From Streptomyces sp. 15-116A (GTDB lineage: Bacteria > Actinomycetota > Actinomycetes > Streptomycetales > Streptomycetaceae): a stretch of DNA of 64,000 bases. The notes beneath the pieces are model-generated. The model worked only from the letters and a program-made list of their open reading frames with translations, was not told where the DNA came from and did not search any database. The translations under genes were made by a program, and so were the position numbers. The stretch's first letter is position 1; each line of letters opens with the position of its first letter. The stretch covers positions 1 to 64,000 of the forward strand of contig NZ_JAOCQE010000005.1 of assembly GCF_025290915.1 (NCBI RefSeq). The letters run 5' to 3'. Below are positions 59,650 through 64,000 of the stretch, piece after piece.

Positions 59650-60720
59650 TCAGGTGAGCAGGAGGGCGCGGCTCCAGCCGGTGGCGTCGGCGGCCTGCAG
59701 GGCGAGTTGGGCTCCGGCGCGGCCTTCCATGAAGCCGAGCTTGGGCAGGCGCTCCCAACCGGTGGCCAGCCGTCGGTGCAGGTCCTGGATGATCGGGCTG
59801 AAGCGGTTGGGTGCGGCGCTGTCGGCGGCGACCGCGCGGGTGAGCGTCAGCAGCCCGGCCCAGCCGTGGCAGAGCGTGGAGTCGGTGATGCGGGCGAGGT
59901 GCAGCGGGTCGGTCAGGAGGGTCTCCACGGTGTCCTCGGCCGCCCGGCGGCGGGCAGGGTCGCCGAGGGCAAGCGCGGCGAGCTGCTGGGCGCGGGCGAT
60001 GCCGGGCCCGCCGTAGCACCAGGACTGGCGGGCCGGTTCCGGCGCGGGCGGCTGCTCGGCGTCCAGGTGTGCTGCGGTGGACCAGTAGTGGGCGCCGTGC
60101 CGGTCGAGCCAGGTCGCGAAGGTGCCGACGGCCTCCTCATGACCGGGGACGCGGATGCCTTCGCGCAGGGCGAGGGAGAGCACGGCAAGGGGCCCGGCGA
60201 TGCCGTGAGCCATGCCGTTGTTGCCGTGCCCGCCGGCCATCTCCTTCCCGTCGGGGCCGACAGGCGACCACCACCCGGGCAGTGTCCGGCCGTCACCGGG
60301 GCTGGGGCGGGCGAGCGCGACGAGGCAGGTGAGCACGTCGGGCAGCCGGGCCGCGGGCGGTTGGCGGGAGAGCAGGAGGGCGGCGAGTCCGGTCATGCCG
60401 CGGATGAGGTCCCATTCGGCGAGGTGGGGCAGCGCGCCGGCCGCCTGGCGACGGTGGGCGGCAGCGAGCCGGGCGTCCACGACGCGGTCGACGGCCGCGC
60501 GGACGTCGCCGCCAGCTCCGTGGACGCGGGTCAGGACGAACTCCAGGGCGGGTGCGCCGTGGAAGAGGCTGGCGTTACTGCCGGTGCTGACCCCGCGGGC
60601 GGTGGCCTGGGCGAGGTGGCGGCGGGCGGTGGACAGGTCACGGCGCTCGATGTCGAGCAGGGCCATCCCCAGGGCGCCCTCGGACAGGTCCTGCGTGCGG
60701 GGCACGGTCATCGTGGTCAT
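59650..60720 (-). CDS. LanC-like lanthionine cyclase
   Basis: A 356-residue cyclase that adds Cys thiols to dehydrated Ser/Thr. Zinc ligands are Cys 235 (WCYGGPG) and Cys 284 with His 285 (LCHGWAG). The catalytic His region is NNGMAHGIAGP. All are conserved, so it should be active. ATG 60720 overlaps the LanB stop by four bases (ATGA). It is somewhat shorter than usual LanC proteins (about 400 residues). Confidence 0.85.
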   Translation of the reverse strand: MTTMTVPRTQDLSEGALGMALLDIERRDLSTARRHLAQATARGVSTGSNASLFHGAPALEFVLTRVHGAGGDVRAAVDRVVDARLAAAHRRQAAGALPHLAEWDLIRGMTGLAALLLSRQPPAARLPDVLTCLVALARPSPGDGRTLPGWWSPVGPDGKEMAGGHGNNGMAHGIAGPLAVLSLALREGIRVPGHEEAVGTFATWLDRHGAHYWSTAAHLDAEQPPAPEPARQSWCYGGPGIARAQQLAALALGDPARRRAAEDTVETLLTDPLHLARITDSTLCHGWAGLLTLTRAVAADSAAPNRFSPIIQDLHRRLATGWERLPKLGFMEGRAGAQLALQAADATGWSRALLLT

Positions 60721-62756
60721 GAGCGCCTGGCCAGGGGGACGACGATGCTGTGGGCCCGGCCGCCGATCCACCCGTCGGCGGCCGGCGGGGGCGCGTCGTG
60801 CAGGGTGGCGATGCCGAAGGGGCTGGCGTCCAGGTGCGCGCGCAGGAGGTCCAGGTCGATGTCGCGGGACAGGTTGAGGGGCAGTTGCTGGTCGTCCTCG
60901 ACGAGCAGGACCCGCTCCGGCATCCGGAACCGGGCACGCCAGGCGTGGAGTTGGTCGGCCCACTGCTGGAGTGGTGCGGTGCGGGCGGGCAGCGTGCGGC
61001 TGTGGATTTTCCAGCGGGCGGCGGTGAGGATGGTGCGCCGGTAGGTGAGGGCCGGGGTGAAGGGCAGGGTCCAGGCGGCGCCCCAGTCGAACCAGGTCAC
61101 CTGCGGGGAGGTGGCCCTGCTGATCTCGCCGAGGAAGCGGGCCATCGGCGGGGTGTAGTTGTTCCACAAGAAGTTGATGGCGGTGGGGGCCAGTAGCTCC
61201 AGCGGCTTGCCCGTCGCGGATTCCACCAGCTGGGGGCGGCCGTCGGTGACGGTGACTGCCAGGTCGCGGGGGAAGAGGACGTGCGGGGCGGGGCGGCGGA
61301 ATTCGCCGACGCTCACGATCCGGGGCAGGGCCTGGGGCGCGCGGGTGAGCAGGTCGGCCGCCACCCGTCCGGCGTGGAAGGAGAGCTGCGCGAGTTCCGC
61401 CTCCGGATCGACGGTGGGCAGATGTGCGTACGTGGCCTCAATGCCGGGGAACAGGTGCCAGAACCGGCCGGTCATCGATCCGGCCGAGCGGGAGACGGTC
61501 AGCACACGAAGCCGGAAGTCACCCCGGTCCAGGGCAGGGCCGGAGGAGGCGTGGACCTGTGCGGCAAGTTCGAGGTGGGGCGCCACCTCGCGAGGCTTGC
61601 CGCCGGCCGCTGCCTCCAGTTCCTCGATCATCACCCCGGTCACCGTGACGGTGCGGGTGCCTTCGGCGGCGGCGGTGCCGGTCAGCTCCAGCAACAGGCG
61701 GTCGCGCCGGGACATCGGCCGAGGGGGTTCGCTCGCCGTGACAAACCCGACCGGGAAGCCCACGCCCCGGTCGGGGTCCGTCGCCACCTCCACCGGCACC
61801 GCGGTGTTCTCGCCGTAGCGCTCGGTGAACTGCTCGATCCACCGGCGCCAGGTCGGTGTCCCGTTCGGATGGGTGACCAGGCGGGCCAGGACGGTCGCCG
61901 CGGTCTCCGCTTCGGTCAGCACCTGCTCGGGCAGCCGCACGTCGGCGTCCAGCCGCAGGTCGCATGCGGCCCGCAGGCCGGCTGTCTGAGCGCGCGCCGC
62001 AGGCGGTAAGACGTCGGTGGGATCGGCGACGGTGGCGGGCGCGCGCAGCGAGGAACGCAACAGCCGCACCCGCAGCAGTTCACTGAGCAACCGGTCACGC
62101 GCGGTGCCGTCCACGGCGGGGAACTCCGCGGCCAGCTTCTCTGACAACTGGCGGTACGCGATGGGTGATCGGGCCAGGTCGAGCACGAGACGTAGTGCGG
62201 GGCTCAGAGCGAGGCAAAAGGCGGCGTCTCCCTCCGAGGGCACGTGGATGTGCCGGTCGCGCTGCCGGATCAGGGTGTTGACGCAGACCTCGGCGTCGGC
62301 CATGCGCGCCGCGTCGCTCTCCCAGGCGCTGAGCATTTCCTCGAGACCGACCGGCTCGGGGCGGGCCACGGCCTGGTGCTCGTCGCCGATGCGGACGGAT
62401 GTGGTCTGGTCGAAGCCGAGCGGCGCGACGCCGGCGAACAGGCCGAAGGGGGTGGAGCGGCGTGTGTAGCGGATCGCGTAGCGGGCGGTGGCCAGCGCCG
62501 CCCGGCGCATCCGGCGCGCCTTCGGCGTGTGGCCGTCGATGATGGCCCGCACCTGCTCGGCGAGGTGAGGGGTCGTCTGCGACACGGTCTGGCGGAAGTC
62601 GGTGTCGGACCACACCGTACGCAGCCAGGCGCGCCACTCTTCCACGGGCGCCGTGGTTGACGGCCAGAGCGGCATGGTGGGCTCGGTGGTGTGCGCCGCG
62701 GCGCGCAGCATGGCCTGCCCCGCGGCCTCGTACAGAATGGGCCGTCGCCGTGTCAT
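60717..62756 (-). CDS. Short LanB dehydratase, glutamylation domain only
   Basis: A 679-residue lantibiotic dehydratase N-terminal domain, which adds glutamate from Glu-tRNA to Ser/Thr of the precursor. The core signature RYTRRSTPFGLFAGVA is at about 93-108, and later motifs include GRFWHLFPGIEATYAHL, FPRDLAVTVTDGRP and NFLWNNYTPP. Full LanB proteins are about 1000 residues. The missing C-terminal elimination domain is found instead on the methyltransferase fusion. ATG 62756 follows GAGGAG. It is separated from the precursor gene by a strong hairpin. Confidence 0.83.
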   Translation of the reverse strand: MTRRRPILYEAAGQAMLRAAAHTTEPTMPLWPSTTAPVEEWRAWLRTVWSDTDFRQTVSQTTPHLAEQVRAIIDGHTPKARRMRRAALATARYAIRYTRRSTPFGLFAGVAPLGFDQTTSVRIGDEHQAVARPEPVGLEEMLSAWESDAARMADAEVCVNTLIRQRDRHIHVPSEGDAAFCLALSPALRLVLDLARSPIAYRQLSEKLAAEFPAVDGTARDRLLSELLRVRLLRSSLRAPATVADPTDVLPPAARAQTAGLRAACDLRLDADVRLPEQVLTEAETAATVLARLVTHPNGTPTWRRWIEQFTERYGENTAVPVEVATDPDRGVGFPVGFVTASEPPRPMSRRDRLLLELTGTAAAEGTRTVTVTGVMIEELEAAAGGKPREVAPHLELAAQVHASSGPALDRGDFRLRVLTVSRSAGSMTGRFWHLFPGIEATYAHLPTVDPEAELAQLSFHAGRVAADLLTRAPQALPRIVSVGEFRRPAPHVLFPRDLAVTVTDGRPQLVESATGKPLELLAPTAINFLWNNYTPPMARFLGEISRATSPQVTWFDWGAAWTLPFTPALTYRRTILTAARWKIHSRTLPARTAPLQQWADQLHAWRARFRMPERVLLVEDDQQLPLNLSRDIDLDLLRAHLDASPFGIATLHDAPPPAADGWIGGRAHSIVVPLARRS

Positions 62757-62791
62757 CAGGGCTCTCCTCATCTTCTGGCGTGGCGGGCTGG

Positions 62792-62826
62792 GCGGGCCGG
62801 ACGGGGAGAGTCCCCGTCCGGCCCGC
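62792..62826 (-). terminator. Hairpin between precursor and LanB genes, attenuator-like
   Basis: A perfect 16-base stem with a three-base loop (arms 62792-62807 and 62811-62826). No T-run follows. Its place between a precursor gene and the enzyme genes is typical of a partial terminator or RNA-stabilising stem that keeps precursor mRNA more abundant. Confidence 0.7.
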
Positions 62827-62845
62827 GTTGCCGAGGTGTCCCGGC

Positions 62846-63031
62846 TTACGAGGTGGTGCAGGCGCTGGGGCAGGAGCTGCCGCAGGTGTCGCCCGTGCTG
62901 CACATCAGGACCGTCTCGGTCGCCGGCGTGCCCTCGATGAAGGTGATGTCGAGGACGAACGGGTCGTCGTCGGTCTTCGCGAGGTTCGCCTGCGCGGGAG
63001 CGGTCGGCCTCTCGGCCTGAATGGCGGTCAT
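62846..63031 (-). CDS. FxLD-family lanthipeptide precursor
   Basis: A 61-residue precursor. The leader holds the FxLD box FVLDITFIE at 25-33. The probable core from about residue 35 contains Cys 44, 50, 54 and 58 and many Ser/Thr (CSTGDTCGSSCPSACTTS), enough for four thioether rings. Asp 48 is the only Asp in the core and is a candidate for the PIMT domain. ATG 63031 has AGGAGG seven bases upstream, a strong site. The leader cleavage site is not clear, and no dedicated protease gene is seen. Confidence 0.88.
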   Translation of the reverse strand: MTAIQAERPTAPAQANLAKTDDDPFVLDITFIEGTPATETVLMCSTGDTCGSSCPSACTTS

Positions 63032-63158
63032 ACATGCCTCCTAGGAGTGGGTGGTGCAGGATGCCGAGGCCCGGTCGGACCCCGGGGTCTGCCACCAGAC
63101 GGCGACGGGCGGCGAAGGCGCCTGCGTGGTCGCGCGCCGGGGAGTCGGGGTGGTGCCG

Positions 63159-63626
63159 TCAGGCCGTAGCGGCCTGGGCCCGGGGAGGATTGCTGGCGGC
63201 TTGGTCTAGCACCCGGGTGAAGTGCTCGGCCTGCTCATCGCCCTCGGCCTCCTCGGCTCGGAGGCTGCCGAACCGCTTCCAGTACCGCTGGCAGACGTCG
63301 CTCTCCATCAGCTGCGCGGCGTACCACGGCAGGTGCCCGGTGCGGACGAAGCCGAGGCGGTTGCGCAGGCTGAGCATGCAGATGAGCTGGTTGGCTTTCA
63401 GCAGCTGCATGTACTCCTCGACGTCCATGTCCTCGGGCGTCCAGAGCTTGGCGAGGTCGGGGTTGGTGGAGATCTGGGCCAGCCAGTCGAGCTGGTTGCG
63501 GGCGAGAACCGTCTCGTTGCGCTGGGCCTGGTGCCGCGCGTCCTGCCTGAGCCGGGCGGCTCCGACCATGGCGCTGGTGAGGGAGACGGCCGCACCGGCA
63601 GCCAGGACGGCGGTGGTGAGCTTCAT
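63159..63626 (-). CDS. DUF6082-family protein
   Basis: A 155-residue protein. A single membrane segment at residues 3-22 is followed by a helical domain (RHQAQRNETVLARNQLDWLA, LAKLWTPEDMDVEEYMQLLK, ANQLICMLSLRNRLGF), the DUF6082 pattern found in Streptomyces next to peptide or regulatory genes. It lies upstream of the precursor in the same direction and may be co-transcribed. Function unknown. Confidence 0.75.
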   Translation of the reverse strand: MKLTTAVLAAGAAVSLTSAMVGAARLRQDARHQAQRNETVLARNQLDWLAQISTNPDLAKLWTPEDMDVEEYMQLLKANQLICMLSLRNRLGFVRTGHLPWYAAQLMESDVCQRYWKRFGSLRAEEAEGDEQAEHFTRVLDQAASNPPRAQAATA

Positions 63627-63699
63627 CGGTCAACGATCCTTTCGCAGGGCGGAGTGGCGGTCGGCAGGCCGACTGGTGGAGAACCTGGGGGGCGCGTGT

Positions 63700-64000
63700 T
63701 CACGCCGCCCCCGCGAGGACGACGGTCAGGGCTTCAGCGGCAGAGTGGTCCGGCCTGTAGCGGCGGCGCACCGCCTTGAGAGCGATGGCAAGCGGCGGCA
63801 GACCCACGGTCGCCCTGCGCGCGTCGACGGACGCCGGCGCGCGCAGCGGGCACAGCTCGATCCCGTCGGCGCTCAGCAGGAGCTGGGTGCCGTACTCCTG
63901 GTCCTGGCCGGTGTTGATGAGGGTGCGGTCGTGCAGGTGTGCCCAGTGGTGGACGAGCGCGTCGTTGGACTGAACCGCTCGTTCCAGCAGTCTGGTGGCG
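63700..64000 (-). CDS. DUF6624-like protein, cut by the window edge
   Basis: The last 99 codons of a gene whose start lies beyond 64000. The visible part, with TRLLERAVQSNDALVHHWAH, then TLINTGQDQEYGTQLLLSAD and TVGLPPLAIAL, matches the DUF6624 pattern. The stop is at 63700-63702. Function unknown. Confidence 0.7.
   Translation of the reverse strand, partial: ATRLLERAVQSNDALVHHWAHLHDRTLINTGQDQEYGTQLLLSADGIELCPLRAPASVDARRATVGLPPLAIALKAVRRRYRPDHSAAEALTVVLAGAA

Noticed and set aside
1-64000. tRNA genes or attachment sites marking an integrated element
   Set aside because: I saw no cloverleaf-like sequence or long direct repeats at plausible boundaries; a tRNA search program would be decisive.

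Overview
High-GC DNA with Streptomyces-type codon usage and families (SCO6880-type conjugation proteins, DUF317, DUF6233, WhiB, sortase-E LAxTG signal, MmyB-type XRE regulators, FxLD lanthipeptide system). Conjugation, relaxase and replication-like genes lie among many accessory genes, so the window looks like part of a large Streptomyces plasmid or an integrated conjugative element. I found no rRNA, tRNA, CRISPR array or element integrase.

Layout. (1) 45-5847, minus strand: a type IV-secretion-like conjugation operon (SCO6880-family protein, VirB6-like membrane protein, VirB8-like protein, DUF6112 subunit, NlpC/P60 wall hydrolase). (2) 6360-21191, plus strand: a long accessory run. It holds a DNA methyltransferase, DUF4913 and RelE-like proteins, several small unknown proteins, two winged-helix regulators, a tightly overlapped MFS / ATP-grasp / MFS / HAD operon, two DUF317 proteins and a sortase-anchored Cna-B protein. 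Many starts are TTG or GTG. (3) 21323-26064: a DUF6233 gene split by a 4.39-kb Tn554-like transposon. Removing 21427-25817 restores a 117-codon frame exactly. The transposon's two tyrosine recombinases each carry a frameshift. (4) 26107-31697: DNA ligase, GNAT-like protein, SDR, SnoaL-like protein, LtrA, LysR. (5) 31839-34564: an abortive-infection protein and more DUF317 genes. (6) 34736-43344, minus strand: lipoprotein, relaxase, MobC, a repeat-bearing membrane protein, WhiB, and a winged-helix protein that may be the replication initiator. (7) 43852-49070: an XRE regulator, then a minus-strand SDR / ImmA-IrrE / DUF6545 / Nudix operon facing a MmyB-type regulator. A decayed IS remnant follows. 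(8) 49708-54181, minus strand: methyltransferase, ASCH-Nudix fusion, kinase-VanX fusion and a triple-Nudix protein. (9) 54276-63031, minus strand: a class I lanthipeptide cluster of the FxLD type (ABC exporter, helical-repeat protein, SpaB_C-PIMT fusion, LanC, short LanB, precursor), then DUF6082 and a truncated DUF6624 gene.

How the genes work together. Regions 1 and 6 together give a wall hydrolase, a mating channel and a relaxosome, though the VirB4/VirD4-type ATPases are not in view. In region 9 the short LanB should glutamylate Ser/Thr of the precursor, the SpaB_C part of the methyltransferase fusion should eliminate glutamate, LanC should close the rings, and the PIMT part probably acts on the only core aspartate. 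The ABC protein is the likely exporter. The most unusual items are the transposon-split DUF6233 gene, the FxLD cluster with its split dehydratase, and the neighbouring operon with three unusual fusions.
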